NCBI GenBank assembly: GCA_964519665.1
Contig: CAZFIV010000007.1
Location: forward strand, 1 to 64,000
From: JANQQN01 sp964519665
GTDB taxonomy: Bacteria > Myxococcota > Kuafuiibacteriia > Kuafuiibacteriales > Kuafuiibacteriaceae
Length of the DNA stretch: 64,000 bases
Reading direction: 5' to 3'
The notes beneath the pieces are model-generated. The model made no database searches. It saw only the letters and a program-made list of their open reading frames with translations, and was not told where the DNA came from. Positions 17,266 through 25,932 of this stretch are shown here, one piece after another. Both the position numbers and the translations under genes were made by a program. Within the stretch, counting starts at the first letter, position 1. Each line of letters begins with the position of its first letter.

Positions 17266-17339
17266 GCTGCCCGAGCCTAACCCAAGGTGGAACGGCAAGA
17301 GAACCGAGCCCCGTGAGATCGACGCCGGGTCGCGACGTC

Positions 17340-18731
17340 TCAGTTTTCTCGCCGGAAGGCGGCGACGTAGAACCCATCGGGGCCGTCGCGGTCGGGGCCC
17401 GGGCCGATGCGGGCCTCATGGGTCGCGGCGAGCTGAGTCGACAGACGTTCGCCCCATAGCTCGGACAGCGAAAGGGGTGTCAAGCGGGCTTCCTGCTGTT
17501 GGAGGTAGGCGCTGATCTCCTCGTTCTCTTCGGCGAAGACCGAACAGGTCGCGTAGATGAGGCGGCCGCCGGGTTTCACGGCCGTCAGGGCGCCTGCGAG
17601 GAGGCGTCGTTGCCGACTCGCTTCGACCTCTACGTCGGCGTCTTTCAGGCGCCAGCGGAGGTCGGGGTGGCGACGGAGGGTGCCGCTGCCGGTGCACGGG
17701 GCGTCGACCAGAACGGCGTCGAAGGCGTTGTGAAGCTCGACCGGCAGGGTCGTCAGATCGCCGGCGCGGATATCGATCGTCGATCGCCGGGCACGATCCG
17801 TCCGGTTCTCGCGCCGGCGGAGCTCGTCGAGCTTGGAGCGATCGGGGTCCATCGCGACCAGACGCCCGCCGCCTTCAAGTTGCTCCGCCAGCAGCAGAGT
17901 CTTGCCGCCCGCTCCAGCGCAGGCGTCGAGCACCGATTCCGAGGCGCGGGCCCCGCACGCGAGAGCGACAAGCTGGCTGCCTTCGTCCTGAAGCTCCACG
18001 ATGCCTTCTCTAAATGACGACCAGCTCGGCAGATCGATGGCCCGCGGCAGGATGAGACCGACCGGCGACAGTTTCGTGGGGATGGGTCCGAGACCGTGCT
18101 CCTCTCGAATACGTTCGGCGATTTCCTGCCGATCGAAGGCCTGGTGGACCCGGAGGGTGACCGGCGCTCGGCCGTCGAGGCCCCGCCCGATCGCTTCGGC
18201 CCTGGCCTCGCCGAAGGCGTCGACGAGCCGCTTGGTCATCCACGTCGGAAAACACAGCTCGACCGCGAGGGCTTCGAGCCCCTTTTTCTTGGACTTGGGC
18301 AGGCGACCGGACGCAATGCGCTCGAGGACGCCCGGTAGTCGCTTGAACGCCGGGGCATCCGTCTGGGCCAATGTCTCGAGGTCGAACCCCGCCTCGGCGA
18401 GATAGACGAGGACTCGGATCCGGTTGCGCATCGGGGCGTCGAGCGTATCGAGACGACGATTCTCGGCCCGGGCCGCCCGCTCGAGGTGATCATCGATCCG
18501 GCGCTGCGTTCGAAGCAGACCGTACACCACGTCGCCGATCTCAGCCCGTTCATGGCTGCCGAGGTCGCGGGCCTTCCGCATCACCTGCTGCAGGGCGCGG
18601 TCAGCGGGAGCCCCAGCGGTGATCCGCCCGTACGCGTCGAGGATCCGGTCGTGAACCCGACCCCGGCGTGCGGTTTTGGCGCCGTGCGGCTGAGCATCGG
18701 GCTTGACGGGGGGCGGCCGGGCCACGGTCAT
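17340..18731 (-). CDS. rsmB: 16S rRNA (cytosine-967-C5)-methyltransferase-like NOL1/NOP2/Sun protein
   Basis: 463 residues. The N-terminal NusB-like helical domain (about 20-150) is followed by the RsmB/Sun catalytic domain: VLDACAGAGGKTLLLAEQL (SAM motif), VDAPCTGSGTLRRHPDLRW with the PC catalytic cysteine, and LIYATCSVFAEENE with the TC nucleophile cysteine. It methylates C5 of a cytosine in 16S rRNA. The start ATG 18731 overlaps the stop of the upstream SDR gene (ATGA), implying translational coupling. AGGAG lies directly against this ATG, so the in-frame GTG at 18725, six bases from AGGAG, may be the real start. The open frame extends further upstream but only through the SDR gene. Confidence 0.92.
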   Translation of the reverse strand: MTVARPPPVKPDAQPHGAKTARRGRVHDRILDAYGRITAGAPADRALQQVMRKARDLGSHERAEIGDVVYGLLRTQRRIDDHLERAARAENRRLDTLDAPMRNRIRVLVYLAEAGFDLETLAQTDAPAFKRLPGVLERIASGRLPKSKKKGLEALAVELCFPTWMTKRLVDAFGEARAEAIGRGLDGRAPVTLRVHQAFDRQEIAERIREEHGLGPIPTKLSPVGLILPRAIDLPSWSSFREGIVELQDEGSQLVALACGARASESVLDACAGAGGKTLLLAEQLEGGGRLVAMDPDRSKLDELRRRENRTDRARRSTIDIRAGDLTTLPVELHNAFDAVLVDAPCTGSGTLRRHPDLRWRLKDADVEVEASRQRRLLAGALTAVKPGGRLIYATCSVFAEENEEISAYLQQQEARLTPLSLSELWGERLSTQLAATHEARIGPGPDRDGPDGFYVAAFRREN

Positions 18732-19711
18732 CTCCTGAAAAGACCTCGTTGGGCCAGGTCGTTGATGGTGTCCGTCAAGGTGACCTGCGGATCGCGGGCG
18801 GTGAAGCCCAGGGCCTTTCGGGCGCGCTCGGAGGTGCAGCCCCAGTGGTGGCCGGCCATGTCGACGCTGACCGGGTCGATAGGCGGGACGCGGTCGATCG
18901 TGTCGTACAGCGCTTCGAGCACCCGGGCGCCGCCGACCGCCCACCGCCGTGAAAGCTTGAAGCGAGGAGGACGTACATCACCGATCAGCGTGACTCGCTC
19001 CACGAACCTACGGATGTTCATGTTTGCGCCGTTCAGGAGGAAGCGTTGCCCCACCGGTGCCGATAGCGCCGCGACGAAGGCGGGACCACAGTCGCGAACG
19101 TCGACGAAGGCGATGGTGCCAGCGGTGTAGGCGGGGACTCGACCGTTTAAGATATTGAGCACGTCGGTCGAGCTCGAGAGCTTCTCATCGCCAGGCCCGA
19201 GGAGCAGGGACGGGTTCAGGATCACCGCCTCGAGGTCGCCGCGTTCGTGCCAGCGGAGCACCTCTTGCTCCTGCAGGCGCTTCGAAGCGTAGTACGGCCA
19301 CCGCCCGATGATGTCGAAATCCGGCTCGTGGTCCTCGTTGACCGGAGGCCCCGGCTCGGCGGAGACCGCGATGGTGCCCGACGACGACGCGAGCACCATC
19401 TTGCATACACCCTCGACGGCCATGGCCTGGAGCAGGGTACGGGTGCCCTCGATGTGAATCGCATACATCTCCGCGGAGTCGCGAGGGTCTCGGGACACCT
19501 TGCCCGCGATGTGGATGACGGCTTCGGTGCCCCGAATGGCGGCTCGCAGGTCTTCACGGTCGGTGAGCGCAACGGGCACCGGCTCGGCGCCGTCGGGCAG
19601 GCGAGCTTTCGGATGGCGGACCATCGCTCGAACCCGGTGCCCACTCGACAAAAGAGCACGGACGACTTCGCCACCGAGAAAACCGGTACCGCCGGTTACG
19701 AACACGTCCAT
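18728..19711 (-). CDS. NAD(P)-dependent epimerase/dehydratase (extended SDR, dihydroflavonol-reductase-like)
   Basis: 327 residues from ATG 19711. The N terminus MDVFVTGGTGFLGGEVVRAL is the Rossmann dinucleotide site; later come ASSSGTIAVS and WPYYASKRLQE with the catalytic Tyr-x3-Lys. The overall layout is an extended SDR, closest to dihydroflavonol-4-reductase/3-beta-HSD-like enzymes. The gene starts only four bases after the stop of the 1508-residue multidomain lipid enzyme and ends in an ATGA overlap with rsmB, so it is translationally coupled to both. Coupling suggests it reduces or oxidises a product of the multidomain enzyme, such as a long-chain keto or aldehyde intermediate. This role is inferred from context. 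Confidence 0.85.
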   Translation of the reverse strand: MDVFVTGGTGFLGGEVVRALLSSGHRVRAMVRHPKARLPDGAEPVPVALTDREDLRAAIRGTEAVIHIAGKVSRDPRDSAEMYAIHIEGTRTLLQAMAVEGVCKMVLASSSGTIAVSAEPGPPVNEDHEPDFDIIGRWPYYASKRLQEQEVLRWHERGDLEAVILNPSLLLGPGDEKLSSSTDVLNILNGRVPAYTAGTIAFVDVRDCGPAFVAALSAPVGQRFLLNGANMNIRRFVERVTLIGDVRPPRFKLSRRWAVGGARVLEALYDTIDRVPPIDPVSVDMAGHHWGCTSERARKALGFTARDPQVTLTDTINDLAQRGLFRR

Positions 19712-19715
19712 TCGG

Positions 19716-22700
19716 TCAGGCCTCGCTCGAAGTCTCGGTCGTGGGATCCGCCTTCTTCGGGCGGGCTCGCACGACGGGCCGCTCGGAGCGCGGCCGCTCG
19801 GGAAGACCGCCGAGGTGTCGCACCGCCTGTTCTGCGGTCCATGCGACATGCTTGTAAGCGTGTGAACGCGGCATACCGTCGGTCTCTTTCTTCATGTCCT
19901 CGGCCCGGATCGGCGCTCCGATCTTGGCGAACAGCCTATCGCCGGGACGCGGTGCCACGGCACCCACCGGCATCGCATCAAAAGTCCCGTCGAGGAAGAT
20001 CGGAAGGACGTCGACCTCCTCGTTCAGGCACAGGTGACCGACGGCGGGTTTGAACGAGACCATCACCCCGTCGCGCGCTCGTGTGCCCTCGGGGAAGATG
20101 AGCAGGTTCTGACCTTCACGCAGGGCCGCGGTGGCCAACCGGAGGCTCTTCTTCAAAGAACCGTGGCGGTCGATCGGCAGCAGGTTGGTGAAGTTCTCGA
20201 AGTACGCGCGACGCCAAGGGTCATCGAAGAAGTAGTCGCGCGCCGCCAACGTGCGCAAGCCATGGCCGAACGGGCCCAAGGCGAGTTTCACCAACCCGAG
20301 GTCGAGGTGGCTGGCGTGGTTGGCGACGACGATGAAGTTACGGTTCGCGGGGATGTTGCCCTGACCCTCAATCGTGCAGTCGAGCAGTCGCTCGTAGCTT
20401 AGGCGCTGGAGGATGCCGAGAGCTTTCTTGCCGACGCTGGCCACCGGCTTCGGGACCTGGAAGGGCCGCGCCTCTTCTTCGTGCCCAACTTCCTGAACCC
20501 GCTCGTGGTCGCCCGATCGGTCGCGTTCGGCATACCGGACGATGTCTGCCACGGACTCGGCCACGTTCATCTCATCCTGGCTGATCTTGGCTCGCGGGAA
20601 CTCGGCTTCGAGGGCCGTATACAGTTCGAGCTGCATCAGCGAATCGAAGCCGAGCTGGTCGGCGAGATTGTGTCGAGGCAAGACGTCCTTGACGTCTTTT
20701 TGGGCGATCGCCGCGATGGTACGACGCACCGACAGCTCGATGCCGTCGCTTATGTAGCTGCCGTTGGTACCGCGAGCCGCGTTGAGTGTGTGTTCGATGC
20801 GGATGATCTCGTCGCGCACTAGACTCCGGCGGACCTTGCGGGTCGACGTGCGTGGCAGGTCGCCATCCCACAGGTGCATGATCTTGACCCGCCGCGCGAA
20901 GGGCAGTCGACTGCCGACGTCTTTGAAATGCCGACGGATCGACTCCCGCACCGCTTCTCGGCTCAGGCCGTCTTCGAGCGAGGGCGGCGTCTCATAGTCA
21001 GGAACCACCAGGGCGGCCACCCGCTCTCCGGGGCCCGACTCGGCGGGCACGCCCACCACCGAGAGCTCTTTGATCAGCGGGTGATCGCCGTAGATCTCTT
21101 CGATTTCATCGGGATAGACGTTCTTCCCGCTCGTATCGATGACCACGTCTTTGTCGCGGCCGACGATGTACAGACGCCCTTCGCCGTCGAGCTTGCCTCG
21201 GTCACCGGTGTACAGCCAGCCATCGCGCACGGTTTCGGTGGTCGCTGCGGGGTCATCCAAGTATCCCTGCATGATCGTTGGACCGCGGGCGATGATCTCT
21301 CCGACGCCTTCGTCGTTGGGCTCGGCGATGCGCACGTCGATGCCCGGCAGTGGCCACCCCACCGAGCCGGCGGGTGTCTGGTGGTTGGGCCAGCCCACGG
21401 TAAGGACGGGGGCCGCTTCGGTCAGGCCGTATCCCTCGTGGACCGAAAACCCCATCCCCCGCAGGTCTTTATAGATGTCTTGTCTGAGGGGTGCAGCGCC
21501 GCTGACCATGTACCGCATCCGGCCTCCGACCGCGTCCTGAATCGGGCGTAGCAGCCACCGAGCCGGATTCCAGGTCGTGCGGTCACGGAGCATGCGATTG
21601 AGTCGAATCAAGAGCTTGACCAGCGGCAAGACGACCGTACCGCGGGCCGCGAGCTCGTTCATGATCTTGCGATGCAGCGACTCCCACACTGCCGGCACAC
21701 CGACCAGGGCGGTGACCGGCGCCTCCTCGAAGGCCTTGGAGATCAGCTCGGGTGTTCGTTCCTCGAGGTAGGTGACCGAAGCGCCGTGGGCCATCGGTAG
21801 CAGGAGCCCGGCCGAAAACTCGAAAGTGTGGTGCGGTGGCAGAACACTCAGAAGGCCGTCGGTTCGATTGAGATCGAACAAGGCGGCCATCCGCGCCGTT
21901 AGACTGGCGAAGTTTCGGTCGAGCAGAACGACGCCTTTCGGCCGACCGGTGGTGCCCGAAGTGAAGACGATCGACGCGACGTCTTCAGGCTTGCGCTTGA
22001 CCAAAGCACCGGCCGGTGGGGTCTCGTGGGCTCGCCCGAAGACCTCTTCGAATGTCTCGATGGGCAACGGGAAGGGCGCCGAGGCCGACTCGCCGTTGGG
22101 AAGACCGTCGTCGCCGAGGGCGAGCAACAACTTCCGGAGGTCGTTGCTCGCGATGGTGGTGACCGCCCCCGAGGCGACTGCGATGTTGATGATTTCGTCC
22201 CGAGATAGGTCGACGTCGATCGGAACGGCCGTGGCGCCGGCCAGGATGATTCCGAAGTACGCCATGCCCCACTCGGGTCGACCTTCCGAAGCGAGCAAGA
22301 CACGTTGTCCGCGGCCGACCCCTTTCGCGTGCAGATACTCGGCGGCCGCTCGGGCGGCGCGATGCACATCGCGATAGGTGAAGCTGTCGGCCACCTCGTC
22401 ACCCTTGCGAACGACCCGGTAGGCGACCCGCCGGCTGTGTTCCGACGTTCGGGACGCGAACAGTTCGGCCAGGTCTCGATAGTCGCGCGGGATGGGCACT
22501 CGCTTCGGACCGTCGTCGTCGAGCTTCGGGAAGACCCACTTCTCGAGACCCGGCATGTGAACTTCCAGCCAGTACTGGCGCCAATCGATATGCTCGGTAT
22601 CGAACGGCAATAGGGCTCGGTCGAGGTCGCTCATGCGGGCGAACAGCGCTCGCATTTGGTTCGTTCGAAATACGTACTTGTTCTCGTAGATGAACGGCAT

Positions 22701-24242
22701 GAACAGGTCGAAGGCTTCTATGACCTTGTCGAGCCGTTGATTGGTTTCGTTGACCGTCTTCTTGGCCTGGGAGACCGCACCGGCCAGCGGTCCGTACCGC
22801 TCGGGCTCCATGTTGTCGAGGACCTTGCGGGCCCGCCCGAGGAGTCCCCGCATCATCGGCGTGCTGAATCGTTCGTAGGTGTCGCGGCTCACCGGTAGCG
22901 GAACGTGGCGCTGCTGCAGCTTGGCTTGCCATTTCGGCATCGAGCCGTCTTCTTCCTTCTTCTTGTACTTGCGCCGCCGGTACAGGGCCACCAGCGTGAT
23001 GGTCCGGGCCATGCTGACCGGATTCACGTCGCCGGCGGCCACTTGATAGACCTTCTTCGCCTCGCCCTGGGTGAGGGCGGCCGAGGCCGCGATGATGCCG
23101 GACGCCACGTAATCGACCGGTACGACATCCAGGATGAGGTCATTGGTGCCAGGAAAGCGGATCTGGCCTTTCAGCCCGAGATAGGCCAACGGGGCCGTGG
23201 TGTTCATTCCCTCGTTCCAGCCGGGGAACGGATACTGAGCCGCGCTCTCGACGATCGCGGGCCGCAGGATCGCCCAGTCGAGACCCTCGATGGAGGCGAT
23301 CGCCTGCTCACCGAGCGACTTCGTATAGGTATAGATGTTTGGCCATCCCCAGTGTTGGGCGCGGGAGACGCCTTGCCGAATCTGCTCCTCGGCCAACCAC
23401 CGGCGTCGCTGGTTGGTCGTCGCTGCCCGCACCGTGCGATCGTTGGGCTCTCGGCCTTCGTGCTTGAGGCGGTCGAGTGCCTCGCGGCGGAAGGTGGCGC
23501 TCAGGGCCGCATCGTTGGTGCGGTCTTTGGTCGCTTGGATGATCCGTTGCAGGTCTTGAATCTCGCGGCGCCAGTCGAACTCGACGCCTTCGAACTCGTC
23601 GGCCTTCGGGAAGTAGCCGACGATCGGCCCGTCTTCACGAATGCGACCGGACCGACATCCGGCCACATAGCAGGTCGACACGTGCACCAGCTTGGCCTTC
23701 TCGAGCTTCGCGGTGAGCTGGGCCACTCGCAGCGCGCCCACCGCATTCGCCTCGACCGCCGAATCGAGGGGAGGATTGAAATTGACGAGACCCGCTGAGT
23801 TGATCACGAGGTCGACCTCGGCGGCCAGCCGGGCGCGAAGGTCGCCGGTGATTCCGAGATCGTCTTGGCCGAGGTCGCCAGGCACGACTTCGACAGTCTG
23901 CTTGACGTACGCATCGAAGCTCGGCCCGAAGCGTTCGCGCAGCGGCTTCATCATCTCGGATCCCAAAACCTCTTTCCACAGGCGGTCTTCCGGGGTCATC
24001 GAACGCGTGCCGCGGATGGCGCAGTATATGCGGCCCACCGAGAATCGCTCGAGCAGCATTGCCAAGACGATCTTTGCGAGGAACCCGGTCGTCCCGAGTA
24101 ACAAGATGTGTTTGCCGGATAGAGCTTCCAGCGGCGATAGCCGCGGCAGACCCTCGACATGGACGTCGTCTGGACGTGGACGAGCCGTCGTGGATGAGGG
24201 AACGAAGGGGCCGTCATGGCGCAGATGTCGGTGAGCGGTCAT
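19716..24242 (-). CDS. Four-domain lipid enzyme: fatty acyl reductase - AMP ligase - ACP - PlsC acyltransferase (ElbD-like)
   Basis: 1508 residues. Residues about 40-400 are a thioester/fatty-acyl-CoA reductase (NAD_binding_4): LLLGTTGFLAKIVL at 47-60 and catalytic Tyr304-x3-Lys308 in YTYTKSLGE. Residues about 590-1140 are an acyl-AMP ligase with TSGTTGRPKG at 761-770 and GYGLTEAAP. Residues about 1165-1240 are an acyl carrier domain, LGFDSLMQLE, with Ser1201 for phosphopantetheine. Residues about 1285-1450 are a PlsC domain with NHASHLD (1308-1314) and FPEGTR (1383-1388). The set can activate a fatty acid, load it on its ACP, reduce it to an alcohol and acylate a glycerol backbone. This architecture matches ElbD, the multifunctional ether-lipid enzyme of Myxococcus. 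The coupled SDR fits the same pathway. No transmembrane helices are evident. Confidence 0.92.
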   Translation of the reverse strand: MTAHRHLRHDGPFVPSSTTARPRPDDVHVEGLPRLSPLEALSGKHILLLGTTGFLAKIVLAMLLERFSVGRIYCAIRGTRSMTPEDRLWKEVLGSEMMKPLRERFGPSFDAYVKQTVEVVPGDLGQDDLGITGDLRARLAAEVDLVINSAGLVNFNPPLDSAVEANAVGALRVAQLTAKLEKAKLVHVSTCYVAGCRSGRIREDGPIVGYFPKADEFEGVEFDWRREIQDLQRIIQATKDRTNDAALSATFRREALDRLKHEGREPNDRTVRAATTNQRRRWLAEEQIRQGVSRAQHWGWPNIYTYTKSLGEQAIASIEGLDWAILRPAIVESAAQYPFPGWNEGMNTTAPLAYLGLKGQIRFPGTNDLILDVVPVDYVASGIIAASAALTQGEAKKVYQVAAGDVNPVSMARTITLVALYRRRKYKKKEEDGSMPKWQAKLQQRHVPLPVSRDTYERFSTPMMRGLLGRARKVLDNMEPERYGPLAGAVSQAKKTVNETNQRLDKVIEAFDLFMPFIYENKYVFRTNQMRALFARMSDLDRALLPFDTEHIDWRQYWLEVHMPGLEKWVFPKLDDDGPKRVPIPRDYRDLAELFASRTSEHSRRVAYRVVRKGDEVADSFTYRDVHRAARAAAEYLHAKGVGRGQRVLLASEGRPEWGMAYFGIILAGATAVPIDVDLSRDEIINIAVASGAVTTIASNDLRKLLLALGDDGLPNGESASAPFPLPIETFEEVFGRAHETPPAGALVKRKPEDVASIVFTSGTTGRPKGVVLLDRNFASLTARMAALFDLNRTDGLLSVLPPHHTFEFSAGLLLPMAHGASVTYLEERTPELISKAFEEAPVTALVGVPAVWESLHRKIMNELAARGTVVLPLVKLLIRLNRMLRDRTTWNPARWLLRPIQDAVGGRMRYMVSGAAPLRQDIYKDLRGMGFSVHEGYGLTEAAPVLTVGWPNHQTPAGSVGWPLPGIDVRIAEPNDEGVGEIIARGPTIMQGYLDDPAATTETVRDGWLYTGDRGKLDGEGRLYIVGRDKDVVIDTSGKNVYPDEIEEIYGDHPLIKELSVVGVPAESGPGERVAALVVPDYETPPSLEDGLSREAVRESIRRHFKDVGSRLPFARRVKIMHLWDGDLPRTSTRKVRRSLVRDEIIRIEHTLNAARGTNGSYISDGIELSVRRTIAAIAQKDVKDVLPRHNLADQLGFDSLMQLELYTALEAEFPRAKISQDEMNVAESVADIVRYAERDRSGDHERVQEVGHEEEARPFQVPKPVASVGKKALGILQRLSYERLLDCTIEGQGNIPANRNFIVVANHASHLDLGLVKLALGPFGHGLRTLAARDYFFDDPWRRAYFENFTNLLPIDRHGSLKKSLRLATAALREGQNLLIFPEGTRARDGVMVSFKPAVGHLCLNEEVDVLPIFLDGTFDAMPVGAVAPRPGDRLFAKIGAPIRAEDMKKETDGMPRSHAYKHVAWTAEQAVRHLGGLPERPRSERPVVRARPKKADPTTETSSEA

Positions 24243-24315
24243 GAGCGTTTCGGCCTATCCGGCCGAAGCATGGCCTAGCAGACCGCGCGCGGCGTGTCTC
24301 GCGCGGAAAACCGAC

Positions 24316-24657
24316 TCACGACGACCAGGTGCGGGTTTGATTTCTCTCGTTCTTGGCCCGAAATGCGGCCTCCAGGTCGATGTCGAGGCGATTCGCAATA
24401 GCCAGCAGGTAGTTGAATACGTCGACGAGCTCCTCCCCGACGTGTGCTCTTGCGTCATCGTCTTCCACGCGGTCGGTCGTCGCTTCTTGCCACTGGCGAT
24501 TGTAGCGGCGGACGGCTTTAAAGAGCTCGCCGACCTCTTCTCCCATCAGAAAGCAGTTGTGGACGAGGTCCACGTCCAGCCAGCCATGCTGGGTTTCGAG
24601 TTCATGGATGTACCGCTGGTAGCGCGCGAGAGGTGCATTCTCCGGAAGCTCGATCAT
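24316..24657 (-). CDS. MazG-like all-alpha NTP pyrophosphohydrolase
   Basis: 113 residues from ATG 24657; an in-frame TTG at 24687 would add ten residues. Metal-binding acidic motifs of the MazG/dUTPase all-alpha fold are visible: FLMGEEVGELFKAV (E-x2-E) and GEELVDVFNYLLAIANRLD (E-x2-D), with a conserved AAFRAKNERNQTR end. Such proteins hydrolyse non-canonical or regulatory NTPs to NMP and pyrophosphate. The gene is about 70 bases upstream of the 1508-residue lipid enzyme on the same strand, so they may share a transcript. Its substrate cannot be deduced. Confidence 0.85.
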   Translation of the reverse strand: MIELPENAPLARYQRYIHELETQHGWLDVDLVHNCFLMGEEVGELFKAVRRYNRQWQEATTDRVEDDDARAHVGEELVDVFNYLLAIANRLDIDLEAAFRAKNERNQTRTWSS

Positions 24658-25128
24658 GGGCTGGCCATCGCACGGAACGACCGTCAAGTCAGGGTGGGGT
24701 GCTCCTCACCGACGGTCAGATCCGGAATCGCCCTGCTGCGTAGTTCGATACGCAGATCATGGTGACGTGGAGGTGCGCGCCATCAGTTCCGAGTGCGTGC
24801 CCAAATCCGTGAACTCGCAGACCGGCAACTACGACAACTCGCCTTGCACCGCATTGTATTGGGCCGAGCAGCCGAAAGACTCGCCCCCCGACCCAAGCAA
24901 GCGTCTTTAGGTAGTATCGGGTCGAATATATTCAAGAGAAGGTCCGACCTAGGAGGGCCGTCACCGATCCGCGAAGGCGGCGAAACTCGAGGAACTCGAG
25001 GCACTGCAGGCTCGGGCAACCCTGTACTCGGGCGGCGGTTCCGTCCATCGGAGTTCAACGAACGGCGCATGCCGCCCGTACCCTGAACGCCCACATCTCG
25101 TCACCCGTAGGTTCGAGCCGGATCGCCG
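24658..25128. other. Intergenic region with no supported gene
   Basis: About 470 bases. Short open frames exist but none has family-like sequence. The only distinct element is the perfect palindrome GAATATATTC at 24924-24933 in a small AT-rich patch, a possible promoter or operator. Confidence 0.45.
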
Positions 25129-25812
25129 CTACAGGAGGCGGCCCGGCCGCCGGCGTACTCGGTACATCTGCTGGTTGTGGTCGAGAATGAGCCGTTGCGA
25201 CCGGACAGCGGCTCGCAGCCAGGTCTCGTAGGCCGCTCGGGCGAGCGGGGGCCAGTCGCCCGCTTCGACCTCGAGGCGCTCGGCCCGCTCATATCGAGTC
25301 AGCGCTTTGCGATGGCGGCTCCAGATTTCTTCGACCGAATCGGCGTCCAGGACGACTTGAGCCGCGACCGCCTCGGGACGGATCAGCTGGCCGAGCACTT
25401 CCAAGGTGGTGGTCTCGACCCGCCTCCCCCGCGCCAGGGGGGTAACGATATGGATGGCGAGCTCGCTGCTCGGGCTGATGGCCGCGTCGATCCCCAAAAA
25501 AAAGTACGCGCGCTCGTCCTCGTGGACAAACGGCACCAGCCAGAGCTGATGACCGGCCTGATTTAGAGAACTTAGCAGGACTGGTCCGTCGAGTTCGGTG
25601 AATCCCAGGGGTCGCAGCCGGGCCCGTAGAAAGTCGAGGGGCGCCTGTGCGTCCTCCGGCAGGTCCGACGTCTCGACCCGCTCGAAACTCAGGCGGCGGG
25701 GTAGGCGCATGCGGCTGAGACGAAGCCAATCGAGGGCGCTCGTCGCCAAAATCGCGACGATACCAACCAGCGCGCCCCCCGCGACCGCCGCATAGATCAG
25801 CTCCGCCGGCAC
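25129..25812 (-). CDS. Single-pass membrane protein of unknown function
   Basis: About 227 residues from GTG 25812, chosen because it places a hydrophobic helix (ELIYAAVAGGALVGIVAILA) at the N terminus; TTG 25848 is also possible and neither has a clear ribosome-binding site. After the anchor comes a basic stretch (RLSRMRLPRRLSFERV) and then a soluble alpha/beta region (FLRARLRPLGFTELDGPVLL, YFFLGIDAAISPSSELAIHI, DADSVEEIWSRHRKAL). I do not recognise the family. It is divergent from the DUF4912 gene, with about 120 bp between the starts. Confidence 0.6.
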   Translation of the reverse strand: MPAELIYAAVAGGALVGIVAILATSALDWLRLSRMRLPRRLSFERVETSDLPEDAQAPLDFLRARLRPLGFTELDGPVLLSSLNQAGHQLWLVPFVHEDERAYFFLGIDAAISPSSELAIHIVTPLARGRRVETTTLEVLGQLIRPEAVAAQVVLDADSVEEIWSRHRKALTRYERAERLEVEAGDWPPLARAAYETWLRAAVRSQRLILDHNQQMYRVRRRPGRLL

Positions 25813-25932
25813 CGACGAAGAATGACCGTTTCCGGCCAGCGTGTCCAACGGCGGTTCGGACGGAGGGCGGACGGACGGTTCGGACGGACAGCAGTCGCTC
25901 TTCGTCGCGCTGCGTGTTAGGCGCTTCGTGCA

